Shown here: one piece after another, positions 12,101-22,400 of the stretch
Numbering within the stretch: position 1 is the stretch's first letter
Layout: every line of letters begins with the position of its first letter
Source of the DNA: Agaricus subrufescens
Taxonomy: Eukaryota > Basidiomycota > Agaricomycetes > Agaricales > Agaricaceae
Assembly (NCBI GenBank): GCA_029945375.1
Contig: CM057065.1
Location: 1,736,001 to 1,800,000, forward strand
DNA length: 64,000 nucleotides
Direction of reading: 5' to 3'
Made by a program: the position numbers and the translations under genes
The notes under the pieces: model-generated
What the model was told of the DNA's origin: nothing
Seen by the model: only the letters and a program-made list of their open reading frames with translations
Databases searched by the model: none

Positions 12101-13119
12101 CTCATGAAGATAACGTTGGACAGCGGGGGTTCGGAATTGACCTTAAAGCAGTCATGAGAACACAGTCGTTACGGGCAGACGTATAGCTAGCTACCTTTAT
12201 ATTCTTTGAGGCAAGAAGCCCAATACTGTTCCGTCTATAGTGAGCGAGATCCATGAACGTCGATCAAGGTGAACCCACCTGAAGGTCACTTGAAAAGGAC
12301 AAAGCGGAAACATTGATAGCTTCATCTGTAAACTCGGGAAATTCATTGAGGCAATCAATGAAATCCTTTATATTTCCCGCGAACTTTTCCATTTCATCAG
12401 GAAAATCTTCGACTTCGATATCAGAAGTCTCATTAACAATCGGCCGAGCAATACGTGCGAGGGATTTCATTCTATGTCTTGGTTGACAAGCGTCGGTCAG
12501 GGATTTTTTGGAGGGTCGCGTAATCTTGTGAGGGAAGAGGTCCGCAGCATTTTCTCGGTAGAGGAATAACACATGAGCCAGCCGTACCCTCAAATGAAAA
12601 GCTGACGATAATATGGCGATAGAACTTCCGAGTGGACGTGTGGCGTTGGCGAAATCACGTAACTAGATACTTCATTAATAACAGGGAAAAGAAGGAAGAA
12701 AAGGTGGCGTCGTCCAGTTACCTCTTGATCAAAATTGTTCATCTGCCTGGGGCGGATCATGAATATGTTTACAGTGAATGCAAGGTGAAGAATTACTTGG
12801 AGAATTTATTAAACGCTTCCGCGCCACTGTCTTGAGTACTCTGTTCGGTGGGGGCTAAGTCGTATAACCGTTAAGTGGACAACAGCGCTTCAGTCGAGAA
12901 GGCGGCAACTTACCAATGCCTTCATCGGACGCCACTTTTGTCGGCGGTGCTGTGTCTGGAAAGAATACAATGAGAAAAACAACAACAATAGCGCAGCAGG
13001 TACTCACGTTTAGGATTCGTTCCATCGTCTTCTAGCAGTATATCCACCAAATTGTGAACAATATCTCGCCGACTTGTATCCTTAACGGTGTTGTGTCGAC
13101 GAAAACGAGGTCTGGACAT
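9177..13119 (-). CDS. membrane-anchored WD40-repeat protein
   Basis: This is a long gene with many short introns. The N-terminal third is helical ('LFPHKITRPSKKSLTDAC', 'EFPEFTDEAINVSALSFSSDLQ', 'YWASCLKEYK'). Three or four hydrophobic segments follow: around 'LVFGVAAVVNSLLG', 'APLVFLVLSVACFSFGLCIFAYA' and 'LVLTVLTSFSLGLVSIWLIAE'. Then comes a Ser-rich linker, then WD40 repeats starting 'IPVHSALVRHLQFSPNGEYLAT' and including 'GFVGQVAWSPSGKYLL', 'VLHDVRSITL', 'QLWKLEIIKG', 'AVDFTGPSYFGGHNHELVLCAGK' and 'GDITCIAWN'. The last strand is 'MFATGSHNGSVRFWTKP'. This arrangement recurs in mushrooms, but I know of no assigned function. It suggests a cytosolic beta-propeller tethered to an internal membrane. 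The start is the first ATG of the exon that encodes MSRPRFRRHNTVKDTS. Confidence 0.75.
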
Positions 13120-13475
13120 ATTGTTTCTGCGGAGAGTTCCACACCGACCCACATCTTAAAGAGATCATAGTTCTGGATCCGTTTGACCCCTTGAACTTAA
13201 AAACCATTAAACACTAGTGGAGCAAAGAGTCATCATACCACGAGGACAACACCTGGCGGGTGTTGGCGTAAAGTGGTGACGTTGAGAAGTAGCAGGAACG
13301 TTCCGACCAAAAGACGCTAAACGCGCCCCAGGATCACATCGCCATCATAACCAGTATAGGCGAGGATGAACCAACGCTCAGGGTTTGTTGTGTTGTGATG
13401 ATGCCGATGAGCTAATTTTGGGGCTTTGCCGCATTCCTTCAACCCCAAACCACGACCTCCCCTATTAGTATTACT
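13120..13475. promoter_or_regulatory. divergent promoter region, WD40 / prenyltransferase alpha
   Basis: The region separates two divergently transcribed genes. It contains an inverted repeat, AACACC-TGGCG-GGTGTT, at 13248-13264, which could be a protein-binding site. There is no direct evidence for that. Confidence 0.4.
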
Positions 13476-14783
13476 ATGAATACAGACGATCAGGAAGACA
13501 AACCGTTGTTTGCAGAACGACAGGAGTGGTCTGACGTCGAGCCCGTGCCTCAATACGAAACTGGTACTCCCATCGCACCCATTTTGTACACACCCGAATG
13601 TACGTTGTCTGTTGACTGCCTCTCGAGAGGCAAGCTCATTCATTGCATTTCTACAGACAAAGACGCAACAGACTATTTCCGTGCTGTTGTCAAATCCGGC
13701 GAGCGGAGCCAACGAGTTCTCGAGCTTACAGAAGAACTTATCCGTCTTAACCCTGCACACTATACAGCATGGTAACGTTCAAAAACCCACAATCTCTACC
13801 ATTCCAAGTGGCTCATATCCGCATCACAGGCAATATCGCTACGAAACACTCCTAGTCCTCGAATCCTCTCTCCAAACCGAACTAGAATTAATGAACGAAC
13901 TCGCCATCAAATACCTCAAAACCTACCAAGTCTGGCACCACCGTCGTCTCCTCATCACCCGCCTCGGCACTCCCCAACCCGAACTCCAATTCATAGAAAA
14001 ATGTCTCCGAGTCGATTCAAAAAACTACCACACATGGTCATACCGTCAATGGCTCCTCTCACATTTCGTCGACGATGACGATCTCTGGAGAGGCGAACTC
14101 GAATTCATCGAAAACGTTATTGGAGACGATGTAAGAAACAACTCAGCCTGGCATCATCGCTACTTTGTAGTTTTTGGATGTAGCATCAGATCTGGGGATG
14201 AAGATCGAGCGAGAATCGTAAGACGCGAACTCATGTACGTATTCCCCACCCCCCACCCAACAACCTTCATTCATTCATTATATTTCTTCCAGCTTCACAA
14301 AACAAAACATCTCTCTCGCCCCAAACAATCCCTCCGCGTGGAACTACCTCCGCGGTATCCTAGACTACAACCGACTTCCCTATTCTCTCGTCTCCCAATT
14401 CGTCAAACCCTACACACTCCCCTTTGATCCAAGCACAGTCGACATCGTCGACCTCGAAAACCCCCCGCCCGTCAGAGGCGCTGAACTGCCATGCGTCAAC
14501 GCCATCGAATTCTTAGCAGACATACACGAAAAGGCAAATGACAAAGACAACATCTTAAAAGCTGTTGATGTGAGTTTTCCCCTCCAGATCCATCTTTTGG
14601 CTGAAACAAAGCTTTGTTTTTCTCATTACCTCCTAGTTGTGGAGATCGCTCGCCAACGAACACGATACGATTCGCAGAAAGTAAGCTTTCCCTCGCAGTA
14701 TGACAGACTTTTCCTGATTTTTCCACTTTGTCTGTAGGTATTGGGAGCATCGTATCAGAGAGGCCTTGCAGTCTGCAACATAA
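13476..14783 (+). CDS. RAM2: protein farnesyltransferase/geranylgeranyltransferase type I alpha subunit
   Basis: Four introns give about 330 residues, the family's usual size. Five PFTA repeats are visible: 'HYTAWQYRYETL', 'TYQVWHHRRLLI', 'NYHTWSYRQWLL', 'NNSAWHHRYFVV' and 'NPSAWNYLRGIL'. The last exons encode 'LWRSLANEHDTIRRKYWEHRI' and end in QSAT. The subunit pairs with Ram1 or Cdc43 beta subunits to attach farnesyl or geranylgeranyl to CAAX proteins such as Ras, Rho and mating pheromones. The first intron splits the Trp of the first repeat, and the second joins 'RRELI' to 'FTKQNISLAPNN'. It is divergent from the WD40 gene and convergent with the mRNA export factor gene. Confidence 0.93.
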
Positions 14784-15183
14784 CCCGTTACTTCTTGTGT
14801 ATTCTTTCATTTGTCTTTTCAAAGGGAATTAGTCGTCTTCGTTATCAAACTGTTCGCGATGTAAAAAGCGATCTGAATTATGTAAAAGTATTACATTTTA
14901 GCCACCACCAAAAAAAAAGAAACCGAGGCCCGGGCTGAGCATAAAGTTGACCACAGAGGACAGGAACATCAAGAATAGTTCGAGTAAAAACCACAACAAC
15001 TACCTCTAGATAGATTTTCTTCGAGGCTACGGGAAAAACGGTATGTATTATTTACGGATATGGAGAGAAAAGCCCAGACAAGGAAACAAAGAAGATGTTA
15101 ATGCCCAATCAGAAACACCGACAAACGATAGAACACATAAGCGGAAGATGCTTTCAAAGCCTTAGCCTTTCATTACCTCTTGC
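14784..15183. other. convergent 3' intergenic region
   Basis: The prenyltransferase gene (plus) and the export factor gene (minus) converge here, so their 3' UTRs and poly(A) sites must lie in it. No gene was seen. Confidence 0.5.
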
Positions 15184-16912
15184 TCAAGCAGCAGCAGCAG
15201 CAGGAGCGGCGGCCGCAGGTGCATTGGATGCGGTATAGTCCTACGTTCATTCGACTCAGTCTTTTGCCCGTATGTCTGAAAAAAAGGGACCAACCTCCAT
15301 CTCGGCATCAAGATCCGCAGCAGATTTCTGCGGTCGTTCACCTCTTTTCGGGCCCTTCTTGCCACGCCTACCACGTCCACCAGTAGTTGTAGTCCTTTGC
15401 GGCCCAAACATGAAGTCAATAAAGGTTGTTCATATGTAGGTTGATGAAGATCGGGCATACTTCGTAGATTGCGTTCCATTTGCAGCAGGTGCGGGTGCCA
15501 CGCGCGACGAAAGAGGTAGAGGGCGCGAGGGGTCGAAGACGATTTCGATCTTCATCGGGCGTTCTGTTCGGAGTTCGAGGGGAAGAACGGATCAAAGATT
15601 AGTCGACTGTTGCAAGACCAAGACCAAGCAATTAAAAGTGGAGATGATTTGTGCGCAAACAACTTCTGCTTCTTTAAAGCATATGATAAATCGTAGGCTG
15701 TTGTCTCTGTTGTCTCACTGCCAGTTCGCCATCGCCATTGTACGTACTCTCAGTCTTGTATTCTTGGGCGGATTGTGTTGAGGAACCATCGTCGAACAAA
15801 CCAATCTTGATCCAGTTCAATCGCATACAAGTCTGGAGGGAGTTAGGACGCGACTTGATACAGTTTCATCACCGGCCCACAGTATCAACCTCCCAACGTA
15901 CTCATTTGAATAACCGCTTATATGATAATAACGCAACTGGCCAATCAAGGCCAGGGGTAGAACATCGCCTTTAACATGCATATTTGCAGATAAAAGAGCG
16001 AGTGACGTGGCGGTCGCAAACACCCATCACGACATGGGAGTCGACAAGGCAGTCATTGGTTTTTGCCAAAAGCAAAGGGCGCAACATCATCATCATCAGG
16101 TTGATCAAGCCTGGTGAGAGTGCGCCACCAAGACATGCTGACACAGCCAATAATACCCCAAGGAGTAAAGGCGGAGACAAGGACATGACTCGCCCTTTAG
16201 TCCTGTGCGCAAGACAAAGGGTATCCTCCAAACTACGAATACGCAGCCGTAACAAGACAAGACCCTCATGGCGAACATATGGCGCTTCTCAAGAGGTTAA
16301 ACAGAGACAAGAAGCCAAAACGATTCGCGCGCTAATGGGGGAAGGGAAAGGAGGGCGAGAGAGATAAGAGCGAAATGGGGGTTGGGATACTAACTTCCGT
16401 CGATGAGTCGGTTATGATATTGTTGGTACGCTCTATTGGCGTCTCCCTTCTTTGAAAAGGTGACGGCGGCGATACCTTTTGATCGACCGGATGCGTCATA
16501 GTTGAGGTGCACCTCTTTGGTTGGACCAACAGTCGAGGCAAACAATTCCTGTTTAATTCTGTCAAAAAAAATGTTCGTGGAAAACGCGTGTTGTCGAAGG
16601 CTAACCTTAATTTGGCTCTCATTCACGTCTGCAGGGAGGTTTGAGACAATAATCTTGTCGGCGGTGGAGGGTACACCCGTGGGGGCAGTGTTTTTGGTAG
16701 CGGCAGCAGCATTAGTGGTGACACGGGCGCGGGTAGCGGCAACAGCGGCGGGGTTTCCAAGAAGTTGGCCACGAACGTTGCGACGGGGGTTGCGACGCCT
16801 AGCGGTCTTGTTTTCGGAAATGAGCTAAACGGGGGGTTCGTTCAACCAACAGCGTATGATTCTCCAGTTGCTGTATACGCACAGCGTCAAGATCCTTGTC
16901 CATGGGGCTCAT
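15184..16912 (-). CDS. mRNA export adaptor of the ALYREF/Yra1 family
   Basis: From the ATG at 16912, exon 1 encodes MSPMDKDLDA and is joined to 'LISENKTARRRNPRRNVRG', an Arg-rich RNA/TREX-binding arm. The RRM follows: RNP2-like 'KIIVSNLPADVNESQIK', then 'GPTKEVHLNYDASGRSKGIA' with RNP1 and 'AYQQYHNRLIDG'. After an 831-nt intron (15564-16394) comes 'KRPMKIEIVFDPSRPLPLSS', then the Gly/Arg-rich 'TTTGGRGRRGKKGPKRG' and an Ala-rich end. Yra1/ALYREF couples splicing and transcription to the Mex67 export receptor in the nucleus. Retaining the long intron adds a TAG codon right after the RRM. A C-terminal helix like the UAP56-binding motif may be present around 'KSAADLDAEME'. It is divergent from the Rpc31 gene with 167 nt between start codons. 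Confidence 0.87.
15564..16394 (-). other. unusually long intron (831 nt) in the Yra1/ALYREF gene
   Basis: The donor is gttagt, the acceptor is ccgaacag, and a branch-like CTAAT lies about 40 nt before the acceptor. Joining gives GGA-A|AA-CGC and restores 'RLIDGKRPMKIEIV', the expected end of the RRM. Neighbouring introns are about 50-60 nt. No convincing gene lies within it on either strand. Confidence 0.75.
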
Positions 16913-17079
16913 ACTAACGAGATAGAGGGGGTGAGGATGGGGGGGAAAGAAAGAAAGGTGAATTGCTGTGCACTGCGCCGAGGCCACTCCTTGATGTGGC
17001 CTGGCGGAGTTTGAAAATGGCTGGTGTATTCGTGTTTGGACGTGTTGAGCCTGGCCAATCACTGATCTTTTCGACGACA
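16913..17079. promoter_or_regulatory. divergent promoter, Yra1 / Rpc31
   Basis: Only 167 nt separate the start codons of two genes for RNA metabolism. The plus strand is purine-rich at 16930-16960. No TATA box was seen. Confidence 0.45.
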
Positions 17080-17898
17080 ATGTCCCGGGGTCGAGGTGGA
17101 GGTCGCGGAGGTCGTGGTGGAGGACGAGGAGGCTTCGGCGGTGCACAGGCCCTGCCCCCTATGGGCCTCACCTTTGCAGACATCCAGAATCTGTCCAGGG
17201 ATCCCACGCAGCTCTACCCCGTGTGTATGAATCGTCGCCCCTCGCCCAAGCATACTACTCGCGAACTCAACTGTTTTCTAATAGGCCAGACAAGTCCCTG
17301 TGTTTACCGAACCCGATCAGGATGAACAGGCGATTATAGACCTCCAACTTGGTTTCATCAAGCGTTTGCGGGAATCACCGTATTATATTGTCGAGCGTAC
17401 AAAATCAAATGAATTACCTCGGTATTCTGACAAGTACCGACCCTCGCAAGGTTCACAGCCTGTGCTCAGAAAGAAGGATCTCAATCCAGATTTTTTCCCT
17501 CGTGAAGTATTTGAAGACCACTTTAATCCTAGAAAGAAGCGGAATGGTTTGTTTATCTAATCTTTCAACATGCACTTGATTGATGGGTTTCTAGTCGATT
17601 CCAAGTCTCGTTCGCGGAAGAATGCAATAGATCTGGACGAACTCAATGACGACGACAACGAGGATGACAACGAAGACAACGAGCGGGGTTCACAGGCATC
17701 TGAGGAGCAAGAAGAAGATTACGACGTCGACGAAGAGTATGACAATGATTATGCGGAAAATTACTTTGACAACGGAGAAGGCGATGACTATGATAATCTC
17801 GGCGATGGCGGGGCAGATGAAGGAGGGGGAGGTGAGTTTGCACAGTTGCATGTTGTGGTCAGAGCTTATACTTTGTCACAGGCATGGACTATGACTAG
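17080..17898 (+). CDS. RPC31: RNA polymerase III subunit Rpc31/Rpc7
   Basis: The protein starts with an Arg-Gly repeat ('MSRGRGGGRGGRGGGRGG'). It continues with the family core 'LPPMGLTFADIQ', 'LQLGFIKRLRESPYY', 'RYSDKYRP' and 'DFFPREVFEDHFNPRKKR', and ends in a long Asp/Glu run typical of C31. Three introns are needed: after 'LYP', within 'KRNV', and before the last few codons 'GMDYD'. Rpc31 belongs to the Rpc82-Rpc34-Rpc31 trimer that opens promoters of tRNA and 5S genes. Length, about 200-220 residues, fits. The stop lies 58 nt from the stop of the convergent golgin gene, so the 3' UTRs must overlap. Confidence 0.88.
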
Positions 17899-17956
17899 AC
17901 GTTCATTGAAAGCATTAATCTATCTATGATACAAAATTGTGAAAGTGTCCATTGTA

Positions 17957-19451
17957 TCACTCCCTCGCGCGCTCCTTGCCCTTTCCGTTTACGAGGTCCG
18001 GCGTACTCGCTGTTGATATCGTTCCTCCGTGAGAGGCCAATCTTCTGGCCTGTGGTGCTCTGAGTGATGATGGGACTAGGACGGGACTACTAGGAAGAGA
18101 TGCTGCTGTTGGGGACGGAGATTGGTTCTCTCCGGATGATTCTTTGAGGAGGAATTCTACCCATAACCGAGAAAAAGACTTTTTCCTGATGTCAAGGGGA
18201 GGCTGGAGGAGATGGCCATGCATGTAAACGCACCTCGGTTTCATCGGTCTTGTCTACCTCTAGACTTTTTCTTCCCCCCCAGAAGCTACTCTTTGTAAGA
18301 TTTGGAATACCATGGCTGCCAGCCCTTTGCAATCCGGCCTTTTCCCGTTCTTCCTCGCCCCAACCTAGTATGGAACCCAAGAGTGTCAGCATCTCGAAAC
18401 GTTTGGTGTCTGTCCGTGGGGTGGTGAGGAACTGCAAGAGGATGTTTGTCACGAGTCTGGCATCGACGGAAGTCTTGGTCTCGGTTGAGGATCGGCGGAG
18501 ACGTCTTAGGGCCTCAATGAGGTGCTCGTTCATGATGACGGCCTCGTGCCTGAGTTTGCCGATGAGAAGGTTTTTTTCCTTGAGCTCTTTCTCGAGCTGC
18601 TGTGCGCGGGATGTCGTGGACTTTTGTTCTTCTAGTTGAAGCTATTGCATACTTATTGGGGTCTAGATGGGAAGAGAGACAATAAGAACACGTACTTCGG
18701 CATTCAAGGCCCTCGATTTGAATTCTGCGAGGGATGTGAGTTGGGAGTCGTAGTCCTTGACGGCCTGGCGCAGTTCGTGGTCCTTGGCTAATTAATGTAA
18801 ATAAAGATACGAGACCCTGCATGGATAGACCAACCGGCCTGGAAGTCCTGGAGGACAGCCTGGAGGTTCCTGGCCTTTTCCCTCTCTCTGCAGAGAGCTT
18901 CGTTCACAGCGTCCTCGCCACCCTTGACGAGATCGAGGTCGCGTCTGGCCTCGTCGAGCTGGGATTTGAGATCGTCGACAAGGGCCTTTTCGGTCTCGAC
19001 AGCCCGGCTGGACTCGTCCCTGTCTAGGCGGACCTGCTCGAGCTGGTGCTGGAGGTCGCGGATGTCCCGCTCGTGCTGGAGAGACTCCTGGGCGGCGAGC
19101 TGCATGCGGGAGCGGATGGAGGAGTACTGGGAGTGGGAGTCCTCGGCCTCCTTCTGGGACGCCTGGAGCTCGTGCTGGAGGAGGGCGAGGGACTTTGCGA
19201 GGTCATCGCGCTCGGCGGTGAGGTGCTGGATGAGCTGCTCCTGGCGGTCGAGCTCTTCCTGTGGGCAGCGATAAGCGGGGGCGGGAGAAGGGAAGAAGGC
19301 GACTGACGGCGTCCTGCTGGAGCTTTGCGCCGAGGGTGTTGCGGATGGTGGCGACCTTTGCGACGAGGGCGTTGTGCTGGGCGGCGAGGGCGTCTTTGTC
19401 GTCGAGGGCGCGTCTGAGGTCGTCGGCGAGCTGTTCGGGGGAGGGAGGCAT
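17957..19451 (-). CDS. RUD3: golgin of the Rud3/GMAP-210 type with GRAB domain
   Basis: The ATG at 19451 starts MPPSPEQLADDLRRALDD. Nearly the whole first two-thirds is coiled coil with regular heptads ('QEQLIQHLTAERDDLAKSLA', 'RDIRDLQHQLEQVRLDRDES'). Near the C-terminus 'NEHLIEALRRLRRSSTE' followed by 'VDARLVTNILLQFLTTPRTD' and 'RFEMLTLLGSILGW' matches the GRAB (GRIP-related Arf-binding) domain, through which Rud3 binds Arf1 at the cis-Golgi. The rest is a Ser/Pro-rich tail. Introns occur after 'KLQQDA', after 'AVLQDFQA', near 18650-18690, and near 18180-18235. The 5' part is markedly GC-rich, like the divergent F-box gene beside it. Confidence 0.85.
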
Positions 19452-19489
19452 GGGGGCGAGCACGTGCCTGCGCTTTTTCCGAGACGACC
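19452..19489. promoter_or_regulatory. 38-nt divergent start-to-start interval with CACGTG box
   Basis: The golgin start codon (minus, 19451) and the F-box start codon (plus, 19490) are 38 nt apart. The interval holds a CACGTG E-box palindrome at 19461-19466 and a short pyrimidine run. The two transcripts must have very short leaders or overlap at their 5' ends. Confidence 0.6.
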
Positions 19490-22400
19490 ATGCTGCTCGC
19501 CCTCCCGCCCGAGCTGCTCGCCGCGATCCTCGCCTGCCTCGGGCCCCACGCCCTCCTCGCCGCCGCCGCAGTACGTCCCCGCCCCCACTCACCCGCCCCC
19601 GCCCTGACAGCCCCAGGCCTCCCGCCTCCTCGCCCGCATCGTCGCCGCCTCCTCCCGCCTCCAGTACACCATCGCCCTCGCCAAGCACCGCCTCCTCGAC
19701 ATCCACCCCGCCGCCCAGCACCCCCCCTACGCCGCCAGGCTCCGCCTCCTCACCGACCGCGAGTCCGCCTGGTCCTCCCTCCGCTGGAAGGCCCGCCACA
19801 CCCTCAAGCTCCCCCCCACCGGCTCCGTCTACGAGTTCGTCGGCGGCATCTATGGCAACGGCAGGGAGGACGACAACCGCATCACCGCCTCCATCTCCTT
19901 CCTCGAGCTCCCCACCTCCGCCTCCGATCCCGCGCGCCCCCTCAGGACCTGGACCCATCCCATGGGCGATGTCACCATCATCGACTTCACCATGGACCCC
20001 TCCCAGGATCTCCTCGTCCTCGTCGCCGTAGCCCCCCTCGAGTACGTCCTCCCATTCTTATCTGTACAGCCCATCTCAAGCCGTCGCCAAGTTCTAAATT
20101 TATCTACCACCTCCACCTTCGCACCATATCCACAAACGAACCCCATCCCAGAGCACCGCTGCCCATCCTTCACTGTCTCGACCGCCACCCCTCGAATCCC
20201 CCCCACCACGAACTCTTCGCCGCCGTTCGCGTCCAGGTCTCTGGCGATCTCGTCGGTCTCCTCATCAAAGAGGCCCCGGACCCTATCGGTGCTCATCTGC
20301 AAATATGGAACTGGGAAAACGACCCTTATTATCCTGCACGTCCCTTTCGATTTTCCCTCCATATTTTTTACTGATTTTCCTCAGTGTTCTATGTCAAGCC
20401 AACACGGGATAGACGATTTCACCTTCCTCTCCCGATCCGCCTTCCTTACCGTCCTCCCTGTCGGCCAATTCGTGGTCTACAGCTTTCCAGACCCGCTCGT
20501 GTCCCCTGACCCTCCTTCCAAACCCAGCTGCGAACCCGTCAAAAGGTACATGTACGAGTTTCCGGAGCTAACAAACGGCTACATGTACTGGTATATCTCG
20601 ATGAGTTGCAATCCCGCCCCTGGTTATGTTCCTTGCCAAGGTGACCGCGCAATGAACCCCTTCCCTGACTCCTCCAGCACTCCGACTCCAGGTCATACGA
20701 ATCCTCATCGTCATCTCCACGACCCAACAAAACAATTGTATTATCCGCTCCCCGATGAACGGATCCATGCATGTTGTATTTATATCTTCAATCCTAATCA
20801 CCAGCCCACCAATCTCACCGGTAATAACAATAATGGTAATCCCACTAATCTTCATCATGCGACCTCTACCGCTGCTGCTACTGGCGGACCCACACAAAAT
20901 GTCCCTATAAACCCGAACTTTCTAACAGACGACGAACTGGATGAGGAGAACCAACAAGTTCACTCGTTTGTCTTTTTCATGAACTTGAAAAATCTACTCG
21001 ACCCTCCCGATGAATGGTTCCTTCGGCAGGACAAAAAGAAGACGACGACAACTACAACGAAAATGGACGACTCTCATCCTTGTCTTTCTGGAATGGGTCA
21101 TAGCGACAACACGGCTGGAATATCTTTGGAATCGAGCTTGAATGCCTTGAAAAGGAGACAAGAAGAACAGGAATTGCACGACGCAAAGGCGGGAGGGAAT
21201 GGACATGAAAAGGGAAAGAAGAAAATGAAAACTGGGAATTCATCTTCCTCGTTGTCTGTTGAAGTTCCTATTGATGGATCTCCGACAAGGTCGAATGGTA
21301 TAGTTACGAGGTCGAAGAACTTACTATCGTCCTCGTCAAACTCCATGATGGCGACGACGACGACTGGCCATACTCGTGCGTCTAGTTCAACGCCTCTGAC
21401 CTATCCGCCGTTTCCGACATTTTCATCTCCTTTGACTACGATCGGAAGTCTTTTTGATGCTGAAAACATTAGTCGGACATCGTCTCTTGATGAGGTTGAA
21501 GATATAATCATGGCGACACCGGAATCACCACTCCCCTCTACATCCTCGTCGACCAAGCCTCCCAATGGGCGCAATATTTCATCTTGCTCCAACAATACGA
21601 TCCTTCCTTATCCAAATGCCATTGCTTCCACGTCATCAAGCCCTTCTCCTTCATCTACATCTATTTTACACACTACGACCTCTCCGAATAAAACCAGATC
21701 AACATCAACGCCACCTGCGTACACTACCCATAACCACAACCACTCAAATGCGAGTTGTAGCACTTGGCGTAATAACGCACACCACCACCAGGATGTGAAA
21801 TTTCCTGGTGGTTTTGCGCCTTCGACCTCGACCTCGACTTCATCATTCTCATCCTCAATGCAAACACTTCCGTTTCCTTACAATAGCTCTTCTAGTTTCT
21901 CTGCCAATCATGAGCAGAGTCAGAATACTACTAATCGACAACCAAAACAAGAAAATAATAATTCATTCCCTTCAGCGAGTTCTTCCTCCTCAAGTTCTGC
22001 CGATACGTTGAAAAAACTTCAGGAGACACCTGTTCCTTGGGAGGTTTGGGGACCCTCGAGTACAAGATGGTTTGAAGAGTGTTTGAGTACTGATTGGCAA
22101 CATGCGATTTATGGATTGAGGACGGTTGAGAGTGTTAGTGTGAGAGAGAGGGACAGGATGAGATTTGCGGAGAGGAGGTGGAGAGACGCTCATGGTGCGG
22201 CGAGTACCGCTTACCAAGAAGCAGCCAGACAGAAGGAGCAGAAAGAGAGGAGTGTTGATGATACTAAAGGAAATAAAGGGAAAGGGAAGGCTGAGGAACG
22301 AGGGGACCTTCCTAGTGATGACGACAATGAACAAGGGGTTTCAGGAAAAGATAAAGGGAAGGATCTGATCAAGGGTGGTATGTTGGGGAGTGATAATGAC

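Noticed and set aside
15984..16367. Plus-strand ORF of 127 codons inside the long Yra1 intron
   Set aside because: Its composition is random, with no motif, and it overlaps an intron whose borders are well supported.
18924..20374. Long plus- and minus-strand ORFs of 80-290 codons rich in Pro, Ser, Arg or Gly
   Set aside because: They are shadows caused by high GC content opposite or out of frame with the golgin and F-box genes.
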